Source: VRUE01 sp963817905 | Lineage (GTDB): Bacteria; Actinomycetota; Thermoleophilia; Solirubrobacterales; 70-9 | DNA length: 64,000 bases | Reading direction: 5' to 3' | NCBI GenBank assembly: GCA_963817905.1 | Contig: CAWFPS010000003.1 | Coordinates: forward strand, 806,001 to 870,000 | Part shown: one piece after another, positions 49,370 to 58,574 of the stretch | Layout of the letters: every line of letters starts with the position of its first letter | Position numbering within the stretch: the first letter of the stretch is position 1 | Position numbers and translations under genes: made by a program | The notes under the pieces: model-generated | Database searches by the model: none | What the model saw: the letters and a program-made list of their open reading frames with translations, nothing else | What the model was told of the DNA's origin: nothing

Positions 49370-50143
49370 TCAGCGGCCCTCGAAGGTCGCGTGGCCCGGG
49401 CCGCCGTGCTCGAGGAAGGTCTTGACCGCCCGCTGCAGGTCCTCGGTGGCGAAGAGGTCGCCCGCCTCGGTGCGGATCGCCTCGTCGGCGGCGGGAACGC
49501 CGCCCTCGCGGAAGCGGCGCAGGACAAGCTTCGTCATCGCGTGCGCCTTGGTCGGGCCGGCGGCCAGCTCGGCGGCGAAGGCCCGCGCCCGCTCCTCGAA
49601 GCCCTCGTCCTCGTAGACGCGGTTGACCACGCCCCACCCCGCCAGCTGCTCGGCGCCGAACAGCTCACCGGTCATCACGAACTCGCGCGCCCGGCCGCTG
49701 CCCGCCCGCTCGGCCAGCCTTTGCGTGCCGCCCATCGACGGCGTCAGACCGACCACTTTCTCGACCAGGCCGAACTTGGCCGACTCGGCGGCAAGGATCA
49801 GGTCGCAGCCGAGCGCCAGCTCGAAGGCCGCGGTCAGGGTCAGCGCGTGGGCGGCGAAGACGACCGGCAGCGGCAGCGCTTCCACCCGCTCGACCGCACC
49901 GATCAGCTCGTCCCAGAGCGCGCTCGCCCGCTCCGGCGTCAGCCCGTCGAACTCGGCGACGTTGACGCCGCCGGAGACGGCGCGCCCCGCGGCGCGAAAC
50001 AGCAGCGCCCGCGGCAAGTCGGCCTCGACCGCGGCAAGCGTCTCCTGCAGGGACTCGAACATCTCGCGGTCGAACAGGTTCAGCGGCGGGCTGTCGAGGG
50101 TGGCAATGGCCAAGCCCCCGTCGCGCTCAAGTCGAATCGCCAC
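49370..50143 (-). CDS. Enoyl-CoA hydratase/isomerase family protein
   Basis: 257-residue crotonase-fold enzyme. LDSPPLNLFDREMFESL and RAVSGGVNVAEF form the CoA/oxyanion region. FELALGCDLILAAESAKFGLVEKVVGLTPSMGGTQRL holds the conserved glutamates near the active site. The usual GGG before ELAL is replaced by TAA, so the second oxyanion loop is unusual and the exact reaction is uncertain. It is transcribed away from the pyk palindrome and followed by the thioesterase gene. Confidence 0.85.
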   Translation of the reverse strand: MAIRLERDGGLAIATLDSPPLNLFDREMFESLQETLAAVEADLPRALLFRAAGRAVSGGVNVAEFDGLTPERASALWDELIGAVERVEALPLPVVFAAHALTLTAAFELALGCDLILAAESAKFGLVEKVVGLTPSMGGTQRLAERAGSGRAREFVMTGELFGAEQLAGWGVVNRVYEDEGFEERARAFAAELAAGPTKAHAMTKLVLRRFREGGVPAADEAIRTEAGDLFATEDLQRAVKTFLEHGGPGHATFEGR

Positions 50144-50162
50144 AGAGAAACCCTATGCGAAT

Positions 50163-50284
50163 CCGCGTGCCCCGAGGCGTTCTGGAACCAAGCGGGACAA
50201 GGAAGAGAGAGCCGGAAGGCAACTGCCTTTCGGCGAACGATGACGCAGTAGCGCGCCGGTGCCAGAACGCCTCAGGGCACGCGG
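50163..50284. repeat. 27-bp palindrome overlapping the pyk stop, with inner hairpin
   Basis: Arms at 50163-50189 and 50258-50284 pair at 25 of 27 positions. The 68-nt loop contains a 10-bp hairpin, 50211-50220 with 50225-50234 (one mismatch). The right arm covers the last codons and stop of pyk. It lies between pyk and the next minus-strand gene, so it may end pyk transcription. Confidence 0.85.
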
Positions 50285-51687
50285 TGGACCTCGAAGAGGT
50301 TGGTGCCCAATTCCTGCTCGGGGAGCCCCGCGGTGATCGCGATCAGGTCGCCCGAGGAGGCGATGTCGTGTTTGGCGGCCAGCGCCGCGCAGTCGTGGAG
50401 CAGGCTGCGGATGTCAGGCTCGTGCTCGTTGAGCACGGCGGTGACGCCGAAGAGCAGCCTCAGCCGCCGCACGGTCTCGATCCGCGGCGAGACCGCCAGC
50501 ACCGGCACGTTGGGGCGGTGGGCGGAGACCAGCCGTGCCGTGCGCCCGCTGCTCGTCGGCACCACCAGCGCCGCCAGGCCGAGCCGGTAGACCGCGCCGA
50601 CGGCCCCCTGCGCCACCGAGTCGGCGACGTCCTGGGTCGTCTGGTCGGTCCGCCCGAACAGCCAGTCCCCGTAGGGCAGGTCCGGCTCGGTCGCGCGGGC
50701 GATCTGGTCCATCACCCGTACCGCCTCGACCGGGTGCTGACCGACCGCGGTCTCCTCGGAGAGCATCACCGCGTCGGTGCCGTCGTAGATCGCGTTGGCG
50801 ACGTCGGTCACCTCGGCTCTGGTCGGGCGCCGCGCGGTCACCATCGAGGCCAGCATCTGGGTCGCCGTGATCGCCGGCTTGGAGCGCCGCCCAGCGCCGC
50901 GGATCAAGCGCTTCTGCTCGACCGGCACCCGCGAGAGCGGCATCTCGATGCCGAGGTCCCCGCGCGCGACCATGATCCCGCCGGTCGCCGCGGCGACGAT
51001 CTCGGTCGCGTTTTCCGCCGCCGCCTGCTTCTCGATCTTGGCGATCAGGGGGATGTCGGAGCCGAGCCCGCGCAGCCGGTCGCTGACCGGCTCGAGGTCG
51101 GCGGCCGTGGAGACGAAGGAGACGGCCAGCAGGTCGATTCCCTGCTCGACGGCGAACTCGACCCAGCCGAGGTCGCCCGAGGTCGCCGCCGGAGTGGTGA
51201 TCCCCGGCACGTTCATCCCCTTGTGCGAGGAGAGCGTGCCGCCGACCTCGACCTCGCAGTCGACGCCGCCGTCTTCGGGACCGCGCACGCGCAGGCGGAT
51301 CGAGCCGTCGGCCAGGTAGACCGGCTCGTCCTCGCCGAGCGAGGTCACGCCCGGCCAGGTGACCGGGATCGTCTCCCGGTCCCCCTCGACCTCCTGCGGG
51401 GTCAGCTTCACGTGCATGCCGGTCTCCAGCTCGGCTACGTCGCCGCGCAGCTCGCCGATCCGCAGCTTCGGCCCCGGCAGGTCTCCCAGCACCGCCACCT
51501 CCTGGCCGGCCCGCTCGGCCGCGCCGCGGATCGCCTCGACGGTTCGGGCGTGGCGGTCGCGGTCGGCGTGGGAGAAGTTGAGGCGGAAGACGTCGGCGCC
51601 GGCCTCGATCAACCGCACCAGCGTCTCGGGCTCCCAGCTGGCCGGCCCGACTGTCGCGATGATCTTCGTTCGCCTGCCGTGCTTCAC
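50272..51687 (-). CDS. pyk: Pyruvate kinase
   Basis: Last step of glycolysis, phosphoenolpyruvate plus ADP to pyruvate plus ATP. The 471-residue protein is of normal length. NFSHADRDRH, LIAKIEKQAA (catalytic lysine), MVARGDLGIEMPL (metal and PEP site), TATQMLASM and MLSEETAVG are all present. The C-terminal allosteric domain ends ITAGLPEQELGTNLFEVHRVP. The GTG at 51687 (VKHGRRTKIIATVGPAS) is chosen. Its final codons are part of a long palindrome. Divergent from the P450 gene. Confidence 0.96.
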   Translation of the reverse strand: MKHGRRTKIIATVGPASWEPETLVRLIEAGADVFRLNFSHADRDRHARTVEAIRGAAERAGQEVAVLGDLPGPKLRIGELRGDVAELETGMHVKLTPQEVEGDRETIPVTWPGVTSLGEDEPVYLADGSIRLRVRGPEDGGVDCEVEVGGTLSSHKGMNVPGITTPAATSGDLGWVEFAVEQGIDLLAVSFVSTAADLEPVSDRLRGLGSDIPLIAKIEKQAAAENATEIVAAATGGIMVARGDLGIEMPLSRVPVEQKRLIRGAGRRSKPAITATQMLASMVTARRPTRAEVTDVANAIYDGTDAVMLSEETAVGQHPVEAVRVMDQIARATEPDLPYGDWLFGRTDQTTQDVADSVAQGAVGAVYRLGLAALVVPTSSGRTARLVSAHRPNVPVLAVSPRIETVRRLRLLFGVTAVLNEHEPDIRSLLHDCAALAAKHDIASSGDLIAITAGLPEQELGTNLFEVHRVP

Positions 51688-51763
51688 CCGTATGACTGTA
51701 GAGAGTGATGCATCGCACTTCGCCAATCGCGACGTTTACACCGATCTCTGTGACAATGACGGC

Positions 51764-53197
51764 GTGAGCAGCACCGTCGCCGAGCGCCCCACCGCCTCCG
51801 AGGAACCGGCCTTCCCCGACCTCGTCGGCGAGGCGCCGCCCTCACCCGCCGGACCGATCGACGAGGCGGAACTCGCGGCACTCGGCAAGCCCCCGGTCGT
51901 GCCGCTGCCCCGCATGTCCCAAATGCTGCGCTTCAGCCAGCGCCAGATCGAGTACATGTTCGGCGCCCGCCGCCGCATCGGCGAGACCTTCCGCATGCGG
52001 ACAGCCCTGCCCGGCGGACCGCTCGTCACCAGCCACCCCGACCACGTCCGTTCGCTCTTTACCGCCAAGCCCGAGCTGGCGCCCTCGCTGACTGGCGAGT
52101 CGCCATTGCGGCCGATACTCGGCACCGGCTCGGTCCTCACCTCGGTCGGCGAGCGCCACATGCGCCAGCGCAAGCTGCTGCTCCCCCCCTTCCACGGCGA
52201 GGCAATCGAGCGCTACACGGAGATGATCCGCACCGCCACCGAACGCGAGATCGACACCTGGCCGCTCGACCGCCCCTTCGCCCTGGCGCCGCGCATGCAG
52301 GCGATCACCCTCGACGTGATCATGGCCGGGATCTTCGGCATCGAGGGACGGCCCAGGCGCGGCACGCCGGAGGACCGGATGCGCATCACGGTGAGGCGAC
52401 TGGTCAACGCCTCGACCTCACTTGTGGGACAGGCGGGCGAACTGCTCAACATCGGCCGCGAAGAGGCGGTCGGCGTGATCAAGCTCGGCATCGCCATCCT
52501 CGATCAACCCACCTACGCGGTCATCCGCGCTCGCCGCGGCGACGAGAACCTGGCCGAGCGCCGCGACATCCTCTCCCTGCTGCTACAGGCGGAAACCGAG
52601 GACGCCGAGAGGATGGACGACAAAGAAGTCCGCGACGAGCTGCTCACCCTGGTCCTGGCCGGCCACGAGACGACGGCGAACTCGCTCTCCTGGGCCTGGG
52701 AGCGGCTGGTCCGCAACCCCGCCGCCTACGAGGCGCTGCGCGAGGCGACCCGCAACGGCGGCAACGCCGAGGAGCAGGTCGAAGCGACGATCACCGAGAG
52801 CATGCGCTCCCGCCCCGTCGTCCCCTTCATCGGCCGCCGCGTCACCGTGCCGTGGCAGTTCGGCCCCTACGGCGTCTCCGCCGACACCCCAGTCGGGATG
52901 AGCATCCTGCTCGTCCACCACCGCGAGGACCTCTATCCCGAACCCTTCGAGTTCCGCCCCGAGCGCTGGCTAGGCCGCAAGCCCGGCACCTATGAGTGGA
53001 TTCCCTTCGGCGGCGGCATCCGCCGCTGCCTCGGCGCCGCCCTGGCGATGGCCGAGATGCACGTCGTCCTCGAGGCAACCGCCCGCCGCCTCGACCTGGA
53101 AGCCGCAGAGCCAGAGCCCGAGCACGCCCTGCACCGCAACGTCACCATGATCCCCGCCCGCGGCGGGCGCGTTGTCCTGCGCGCGCGCCGGGCGTAG
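51764..53197 (+). CDS. Cytochrome P450
   Basis: 477-residue monooxygenase. I-helix AGHETTANSLSW supplies oxygen activation, the ExxR of the K-helix is in ITESMRSRP, and FGGGIRRCLGAA is the haem-cysteine loop. Long N-terminal part without a membrane helix, so soluble; ferredoxin and reductase are not adjacent. It resembles the bacterial CYP class with HHREDLYPEPFEFRPERW. The GTG at 51764 is chosen. Substrate unknown. Confidence 0.93.
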   Translation: MSSTVAERPTASEEPAFPDLVGEAPPSPAGPIDEAELAALGKPPVVPLPRMSQMLRFSQRQIEYMFGARRRIGETFRMRTALPGGPLVTSHPDHVRSLFTAKPELAPSLTGESPLRPILGTGSVLTSVGERHMRQRKLLLPPFHGEAIERYTEMIRTATEREIDTWPLDRPFALAPRMQAITLDVIMAGIFGIEGRPRRGTPEDRMRITVRRLVNASTSLVGQAGELLNIGREEAVGVIKLGIAILDQPTYAVIRARRGDENLAERRDILSLLLQAETEDAERMDDKEVRDELLTLVLAGHETTANSLSWAWERLVRNPAAYEALREATRNGGNAEEQVEATITESMRSRPVVPFIGRRVTVPWQFGPYGVSADTPVGMSILLVHHREDLYPEPFEFRPERWLGRKPGTYEWIPFGGGIRRCLGAALAMAEMHVVLEATARRLDLEAAEPEPEHALHRNVTMIPARGGRVVLRARRA

Positions 53198-53222
53198 AGC
53201 CTTACAATCGGGCCGAATGCCC

Positions 53223-53311
53223 GGAGAGGTGGCCGAGTGGCTGAAGGCACTCGCCTGCTAAGCGAGTAGGGGGCGCAAGCTCTCTCGAGGGTTCGAATCC
53301 CTCCCTCTCCG
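53223..53311 (+). tRNA. tRNA-Ser(GCT)
   Basis: 89 nt with the long variable arm of serine tRNAs. Acceptor GGAGAGG/CCTCTCC, anticodon stem CTCGC/GCGAG with loop CTGCTAA (anticodon GCT), T-arm GAGGG/CCCTC with TTCGAAT, discriminator G. CCA is not encoded. Confidence 0.97.
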
Positions 53312-53325
53312 TTCCCGCGTACGAG

Positions 53326-54546
53326 GTGGTTAGTCTCGTGGTCGTGTCCGGCCGCTCGCATGCGGAGTTCGAGGCGATCTTCGAGGAGATCGAGGCTCCG
53401 TTTGCCTTCGTCGACCTCGATGCGATGTGGGCCAACTCGGACGCGATGCTGGCGCGAGCAGCGGGCAAGCCGATCCGGGTGGCGAGCAAGTCGCTGCGTT
53501 GCCGGGCGCTGCTCGAGCGAGTCCTTGGCCGCGATGAGCGCTACGCGGGGCTGATGACCTTCACCTTGCCGGAGACGCTCTGGCTCGCCGAGAACGGCTT
53601 TGAGAACCTGCTGCTCGCCTACCCGACCACCGACATGGCCGCGCTCGGGGAGCTTGCGCTTCGCTCGGTCGCCAACCCCGGCGAGGCGCCGATCGTGATG
53701 GTCGACTGCGTCGAGCACCTCGACGCGATCGAGTCGGTGCTGGGCGCGGGGGCGGCGCCGGTGCGGGTCTGCATCGAGCTCGACGCGGGCTGGTGGGCGG
53801 CGGGAGGGCGGATCAAGGTCGGGCCGAAGCGCTCGCCGATCCACACGGTCGAGCAAGCGGTCGCGCTGGCGCGGGAGATCGATGGGCGCGCTCAGGTCGA
53901 GCTCGCCGCGCTGATGTCCTACGAGGGCCAGATCGCCGGGGTCGGCGACCGGCCTCCGGGACGGCGCCTGCGCGGCGCCGCGATCCGGGCGATGCAGAAG
54001 CGCTCGGCCGCCGAGCTGGCCGAGCGGCGGGCCGCGGTCGTCGCCGCGATCCGCGAGTTCGCCGAGCTGCCGATCGTCAACGGCGGTGGCACCGGCAGCC
54101 TCGAGCTGACCGGCGCTGAGGACGCGGTCACGGAGATCGCCGCGGGCTCGGGGTTCTACGCCCCCACGCTCTTCGACACATACAGCCGCTTCAGCCTCAC
54201 CCCGGCGGCCGGCTTCGCCCTGCCGGTCGTGCGCAAGCCCAACCCCGGTGTCGCCACCGCGCTCGGCGGCGGATACCTCGCCTCGGGCAGCGGCGACCCC
54301 TCGCGGGTCCCGTCCCCGTGGCTGCCGCCGGGCCTCTCCCTCGACGCCGAGGAGGGCGCCGGCGAGGTGCAGACCCCCCTCAGCGGCGCCCCAGCCCGAG
54401 ACCTGAACGTCGGCGACCGCGTCTACATGCGCCACGCCAAGGCCGGCGAGCTGTGCGAGCGCTTCGACACCCTCCACCTGGTCGAAGGCAACGAGATAGT
54501 CGACGAGGTCCCCACCTACCGCGGTGAGGGCAAGACCTTCCTCTAA
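53326..54546 (+). CDS. PLP-dependent D-threonine aldolase/alanine racemase-type protein
   Basis: 406 residues. FAFVDLDAMWANSDAM..KPIRVASKSLRCRALLERVL is the alanine-racemase-like barrel start, with the PLP lysine in ASKSLRC. VCIELDAGWWAAGGRIKVG and PIVNGGGTGSLELT bind phosphate. DLNVGDRVYMRHAKAGELCERFD is the C-terminal domain with the His/Cys metal site of D-threonine aldolases (fold type III, DSD1-like). Start could be GTG 53326, 53338 or 53344. It begins only 15 bp after tRNA-Ser and ends beside a hairpin. Confidence 0.82.
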   Translation: MVSLVVVSGRSHAEFEAIFEEIEAPFAFVDLDAMWANSDAMLARAAGKPIRVASKSLRCRALLERVLGRDERYAGLMTFTLPETLWLAENGFENLLLAYPTTDMAALGELALRSVANPGEAPIVMVDCVEHLDAIESVLGAGAAPVRVCIELDAGWWAAGGRIKVGPKRSPIHTVEQAVALAREIDGRAQVELAALMSYEGQIAGVGDRPPGRRLRGAAIRAMQKRSAAELAERRAAVVAAIREFAELPIVNGGGTGSLELTGAEDAVTEIAAGSGFYAPTLFDTYSRFSLTPAAGFALPVVRKPNPGVATALGGGYLASGSGDPSRVPSPWLPPGLSLDAEEGAGEVQTPLSGAPARDLNVGDRVYMRHAKAGELCERFDTLHLVEGNEIVDEVPTYRGEGKTFL

Positions 54547-54550
54547 CACC

Positions 54551-54603
54551 CCGCCGACGGGCCGATACGTCAAGTCCACCTTGACGTATCGGCCCGTCGG
54601 CGG
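54551..54603. repeat. 24-bp perfect hairpin, twin of 24964-25016
   Basis: Perfect arms at 54551-54574 and 54580-54603 with loop TCCAC; left arm includes CCGACGGGCCGATACGTCAA. It lies between convergent genes, so termination of both is likely. The stem equals that at 24964 except for one base pair (T-A there, C-G here) and the loops differ. Confidence 0.92.
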
Positions 54604-54607
54604 CGGC

Positions 54608-55936
54608 TCAGGGGCCTAGGACGCGCTCGGCGTACTCGTTGGTGAAGACGTGGCCGGGATCGAGCTCGTCGCGGGCAGCCCGGAAGTCGGCCCAGCGCGG
54701 GTAGCGCTCCACCAGGGTCGCGGCGGTCTGGAAGTGGCGCTTGCCCCAGTGCGGGCGGCCGCCGTACTCGTTCATGATCGCCTCGACCGCCTCGAAGTAC
54801 GGTCGCCACTCCATCCCGCGGTACTGGTGCACGGCGATGTAGGCGGTGTCGCGTTCGTGGGAGGGGCTGATCAGGGCGTCGTCGCCGGCGGTGACACGCA
54901 TCTCGATCGGGAAAAAGACCGGGTAGCGGTTGGAGCGAACCCACTCGATCACCCGCCGGGCCGCCTCCGGGCCGTGCTCGCGCGGCACGCCGTACTCCAT
55001 CTCGGTGAAGCGCACGCGGCGCTCGTTGGCGAAGATCCGGTCGCTGCGGTCGGTGGCCGTGCTGCCCGAGGCGAGCCAGGCGGCCAGCCGCGAGAGCGAG
55101 GGAATCGCCCGCGGCAGCGCCTTGCCGGCAGCCGAGATCACCCCCAGCGCCCAGTTCTCGAGCACGATGTCGTTGAGGAAGGCCGCCGTCCGGCCCCGCG
55201 GGCGCGGCGGCCCGTCGGTGCGGTTTCGTTCCAGCACCAGGGCCGAGTCGGCGTAGGGGAAGGTAAAGAGCTCGAAGTGCTCGTGTTCGTCGGCGCGCTC
55301 CTGGAAGGAGTCGAAAACCTCATCGCGCGGGCAGGGGCTGTCGACGCGGCGCAGGGTGAAGGCCGGCGGGCAGCGCAGGGTGACCGAGCAGATCGCCCCC
55401 AGGGCGCCGATGCTGACGCGGGCGGCACGCAGCAGCTCCGGGTCGCCCTCGGCGGTCAGCTCGCGCACCGAGCCGTCGGCGAGTACCAGCTCCATCGCCA
55501 CCACCTGGGAGGAGATGTTGCGCAGCTTGGCGCCGGTGCCGTGGGTTCCGGTCGAGATTGCGCCGGCCAGCGTCTGGCGGTCGATGTCGCCGAGGTTCTC
55601 CATCGCCAGGCCCAGCCCGTGCAGCTGCTCGTTGAGGTCGGCGAGGACCGTCCCGGCCCCGACCTTGACCAGGCCGGAAGAGCGGTCGGCGTCGATCACG
55701 CCGCTGAGCCGGCCGGCGTCGATCATCGTCCCGTCCGTCATCGCCGTCTCGGTGAACGAGTGGCCGCTGGCGACGACACTTACCTTGCGCCCGGCGTCCA
55801 CGGCCCGCGCGACCCCCTCGGCCAGCTCCTCGCGGGTGCCCGGGCGCAGCCGCTCGAACGGGGCGCAGGATTGGTCCCCCGCCCAGTTGCGCCAAGCGCT
55901 TCCCGCCCCTCCCGTCCCACCGTCAGCCGAAGACAT
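54608..55936 (-). CDS. FAD-linked sugar-lactone oxidase (ALO/GULO type)
   Basis: 442 residues. The N-terminal FAD domain has VVASGHSFTETAMTDGTMIDAGRL, where H of GHS is the FAD-linked position in many members, and LAGAISTGTHGTGAK. The C-terminal D-arabinono-1,4-lactone oxidase domain ends MNEYGGRPHWGKRHFQ..DELDPGHVFTNEYAERVLG with the conserved HWGK motif. Oxidises an aldono-lactone or polyol. It is preceded by the MFS gene on the same strand with 20 bp between. Confidence 0.9.
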   Translation of the reverse strand: MSSADGGTGGAGSAWRNWAGDQSCAPFERLRPGTREELAEGVARAVDAGRKVSVVASGHSFTETAMTDGTMIDAGRLSGVIDADRSSGLVKVGAGTVLADLNEQLHGLGLAMENLGDIDRQTLAGAISTGTHGTGAKLRNISSQVVAMELVLADGSVRELTAEGDPELLRAARVSIGALGAICSVTLRCPPAFTLRRVDSPCPRDEVFDSFQERADEHEHFELFTFPYADSALVLERNRTDGPPRPRGRTAAFLNDIVLENWALGVISAAGKALPRAIPSLSRLAAWLASGSTATDRSDRIFANERRVRFTEMEYGVPREHGPEAARRVIEWVRSNRYPVFFPIEMRVTAGDDALISPSHERDTAYIAVHQYRGMEWRPYFEAVEAIMNEYGGRPHWGKRHFQTAATLVERYPRWADFRAARDELDPGHVFTNEYAERVLGP

Positions 55937-55956
55937 GCTCCGGGAGCCTAGTCCGG

Positions 55957-57111
55957 TCAGCCCTCCGCCGCACGCATGACCGGTGGTGCCAGCTCGTGGA
56001 ACGAGTAGAGGACCGTGCCTGCCAGGAGGAGGATGATCGCCACGCTCGGCGCCGCGTTGCCGGCGACACTAGCCGCCGCGCCGCCGGCGAGCCCGCCCAC
56101 GACCTGGCCCGAGGCCCAGGCCATGTTGGAGAGCCCCGCCGCGAAGCCCTGATGCAGGCGACTCGACTCCGCCACCTCGGAGAGCATCGTCAGGGCGGGG
56201 GTGAAGCAGATGCCGCCGCCGAGCGAGGTGAGGATCAGGCCGGCCATCACCATGCCCATCGTCTCTCCGATCGCGATCGCCCCCATCGCCATCGCACAGA
56301 TGCTGAGCCCGATCATGAAGGGGCTTCGCCGGCCTGCCCGGTCGGAGTAGCGACCGGCGATCGGCGCCAGCGCGGCCTCCAGCGCCGCTCCGGCGATGAA
56401 ACCTCCGGCGATAAGCGCGTGGCCGCCGCCGAGGTCGGAGATCTGCAGTGGCACCAGGACCTCGACCGCGCCGAACATCACCGAGGGAATCGCGACGAAC
56501 GTGGTGGCGATCACGATCGGTCGGCTGACGATCGTCTCGACCACCTCGCGCAGGTGCTGGCGTTCCGGCGCTTCGGCCTCGGGCAGGCGGGAGGCGAAAG
56601 CGGCGAGAGCAATCGCGACGACGAGCACCGCGCTGAACACCAGTTCGGTGCCGATGGTGGCGGCGAGAGCGCCGACCGCAGGACCGAACAGGGCGCCGGC
56701 GACTGCGGTGCCGAGCGCGCTGCCGATCACCGCACCGCGCTTCTCCGGCGGCGCGGCGCTGATCAGCCAGGTCAGCGCCCCGGACCAGATCAGCGCGCCC
56801 GCCACTCCCTGGGCGAAACGCGCCGCGTCGAGCAGCAGGAACTCGTGAGCGAAGCCGAAGGCGACGCTGGCGAGGCCGAGCAGCAAGAGGCCCACGATCA
56901 CGGTCCGGCGGGGACCGAAGCTGGCTGCAACCAGGCCGGCGGGAAGCGAGAAGACCAGGGTCCCGGCGGCGTAGGAGGCGGAGAGGACGCCCGCCTGTGC
57001 CTTGCTCAGCCCGAGTTCGGCGACGTAGTCCGGCAGCAACGGCGCGATCGCCGAGAAAAAGACGACATCGAAGAAGACCATCGTTGAGGCGAGGATGAGC
57101 AACCGGCGCAT
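55957..57111 (-). CDS. MFS transporter, 12-TM DHA1 type
   Basis: 384 residues, twelve hydrophobic segments. VFFDVVFFSAIAPLLPDYVAELGLSKAQAGVL is TM1-loop, LPAGLVAASFGPRRTVIVGLLLLG is motif A, and GRYSDRAGRRSPFMIGL is its repeat in the second half. Drug or sugar efflux is possible. It is likely co-transcribed with the oxidase gene downstream. The ATG at 57111 lies 91 bp from tRNA-Ser on the other strand. Confidence 0.88.
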   Translation of the reverse strand: MRRLLILASTMVFFDVVFFSAIAPLLPDYVAELGLSKAQAGVLSASYAAGTLVFSLPAGLVAASFGPRRTVIVGLLLLGLASVAFGFAHEFLLLDAARFAQGVAGALIWSGALTWLISAAPPEKRGAVIGSALGTAVAGALFGPAVGALAATIGTELVFSAVLVVAIALAAFASRLPEAEAPERQHLREVVETIVSRPIVIATTFVAIPSVMFGAVEVLVPLQISDLGGGHALIAGGFIAGAALEAALAPIAGRYSDRAGRRSPFMIGLSICAMAMGAIAIGETMGMVMAGLILTSLGGGICFTPALTMLSEVAESSRLHQGFAAGLSNMAWASGQVVGGLAGGAAASVAGNAAPSVAIILLLAGTVLYSFHELAPPVMRAAEG

Positions 57112-57202
57112 GCAGACAATACAATCACCTATTGGTCCGAATCACCAGAGCAGTTCTCAACTTGCGCCACTCCGTCTAGCATCGAGCCATCGCCTACTCC
57201 CC

Positions 57203-57291
57203 GGAGGGGTGGCAGAGCGGTTGAATGCACCGGTCTTGAAAACCGGCAGACATCGAAAGGTGTCTCGAGGGTTCGAATCCCTCCCCCTCCG
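57203..57291 (+). tRNA. tRNA-Ser(TGA)
   Basis: 89 nt. Acceptor GGAGGGG/CCCCTCC, anticodon stem CCGGT/ACCGG with loop CTTGAAA (anticodon TGA), long variable arm, T-arm GAGGG/CCCTC, discriminator G. Its last 12 nt are the start of an 18-bp repeat that reappears after the adjoining insertion sequence. Confidence 0.96.
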
Positions 57292-57297
57292 CTATTG

Positions 57298-58574
57298 TCT
57301 GGTGTCAGTAGATAGGCGACACCTGTGTCGAGACATAGGAGACACCCAACGAAGGGAGATCTCCTGTGGCAAAGGCGCGGTACCTAGTCGAGGCGCATCT
57401 GGTCGAAGGCCGCTCGGTCTCAGAGCTGGCGAAGGCCCACGGCGTGCATCGCAGCTGGATCTACAAGCTGCTCGCCCGCTACCGAGAAGGCGGGTATGAG
57501 GCCCTGGAGCCACGCTCCAGGGCGCCGCTCTCAAGTCCCAACCGCACGCCCGAGGAGGTGGTGCGGGCAGTCGTGTCCCTGCGAGAGCAGCTGCTCTCGC
57601 AGGGACACGACTGCGGCGCTGAGACGATCGCCCACCACCTCGCCCGGGAAGGGACTGATCGCGTTCCCTCGGTCGCGACGATCTGGCGGATCCTGCGCCG
57701 CGAGGGGCTGGTCGTCCCGCAGCCGCAAAAGCGTCCGCGCAGCTCGCTGATCCGCTTCGAAGCCGATCTTCCCAACGAGACGTGGCAGGCAGACATCACC
57801 CACTGGCGGCTCGCCGGCGGGCGCGACGTGGAGATCCTCAACATGGTCGACGACCACTCGCGCCTGTTCTTGGCCTCCCGTGCCTTCTCCACCGCCAAGG
57901 CTGCCGACGTGGTCGAGGTCTTTCGCTCTGCGATTGAGCTGCACGGGGCGCCGGCGTCCTTGCTTTGCGACAACGGCGCCGTGTTCACCGCCCGCCCTCG
58001 TGGGGGCAAGGTGCTCCTGCAGCTCGAGATGGAGCGCCTCGGCATCGTTGCCAAGAACTCGCGTCCCTACCACCCCCAGACCTGCGGCAAGGTCGAGCGC
58101 CTGCACCAGACGCTGAAGCGCTACCTGGCAAGGCAGACTCCGGCGAAAACGCTTTCAGAGCTGCAGGGCCAGCTCGATGCCTTCGTGCACTACTACAACA
58201 CGACCAGGCCTCACCGGGCGCTGGGCGGGCGTACGCCCCTGCAGGCCTACAGCGCCCGGCTCAAGGCCCGGCCAGTCGAGGTGCCTGAGCCCGAGACGCA
58301 TTTCCGCATCCGCCACGACAAGGTCGACTCCGTGGGAACGGTCACCTTGCGCCACGACTCAAAGCTGCACCACATCGGCCTCGGTCGCGCCCACAAGGGC
58401 AAGCCGATCAAGCTGCTCGTCGCCGATCGCGACATCCGCGTGCTCGACGCCCGAACGGGCGAGTTGATCAGGCAACTCACCCTCGATCCGAGCCGCGACT
58501 ACCAGCCGATCGGAGGGAGCTGAGGTGTCTACGATGTCCCGCGACATCTGTCTCCGATGTCGCGACACATCACA
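57298..58574 (+). mobile_element. IS481-type insertion sequence behind tRNA-Ser
   Basis: A single-transposase element of about 1.28 kb. It is flanked by an 18-bp direct repeat CCTCCCCCTCCGCTATTG at 57280-57297 and 58575-58592, a possible target duplication covering the tRNA 3' end. Inside both ends are imperfect inverted copies of a GACATNGNAGACACC motif: 57335-57351 at the left, and its complement GGTGTCTACGATGTC at 58524-58538 at the right. Second copies lie nearer each end. Exact termini cannot be fixed by eye. The tRNA remains whole. Confidence 0.75.
57366..58523 (+). CDS. IS481-family DDE transposase
   Basis: 385 residues. An N-terminal helix-turn-helix (EGRSVSELAKAHGVHRSWIYKLLARYREGG) is followed by a second HTH. 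The rve catalytic core has D143 (WQADITHW), D202 (LLCDNGAVF) and E244 (GKVERLHQTLKRY). The YYNTTRPHRALGGRTPLQAY segment is typical of IS481/IS3-like enzymes. No frameshift or stop, so it may be active. Start GTG 57366 after GAAGGGAG. Confidence 0.92.
   Translation: MAKARYLVEAHLVEGRSVSELAKAHGVHRSWIYKLLARYREGGYEALEPRSRAPLSSPNRTPEEVVRAVVSLREQLLSQGHDCGAETIAHHLAREGTDRVPSVATIWRILRREGLVVPQPQKRPRSSLIRFEADLPNETWQADITHWRLAGGRDVEILNMVDDHSRLFLASRAFSTAKAADVVEVFRSAIELHGAPASLLCDNGAVFTARPRGGKVLLQLEMERLGIVAKNSRPYHPQTCGKVERLHQTLKRYLARQTPAKTLSELQGQLDAFVHYYNTTRPHRALGGRTPLQAYSARLKARPVEVPEPETHFRIRHDKVDSVGTVTLRHDSKLHHIGLGRAHKGKPIKLLVADRDIRVLDARTGELIRQLTLDPSRDYQPIGGS

Noticed and set aside
52990..54579. 529-codon minus-strand frame across tRNA-Ser and the PLP enzyme
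   Set aside because: It reads antisense through a tRNA and a well-supported enzyme gene; low-complexity product.
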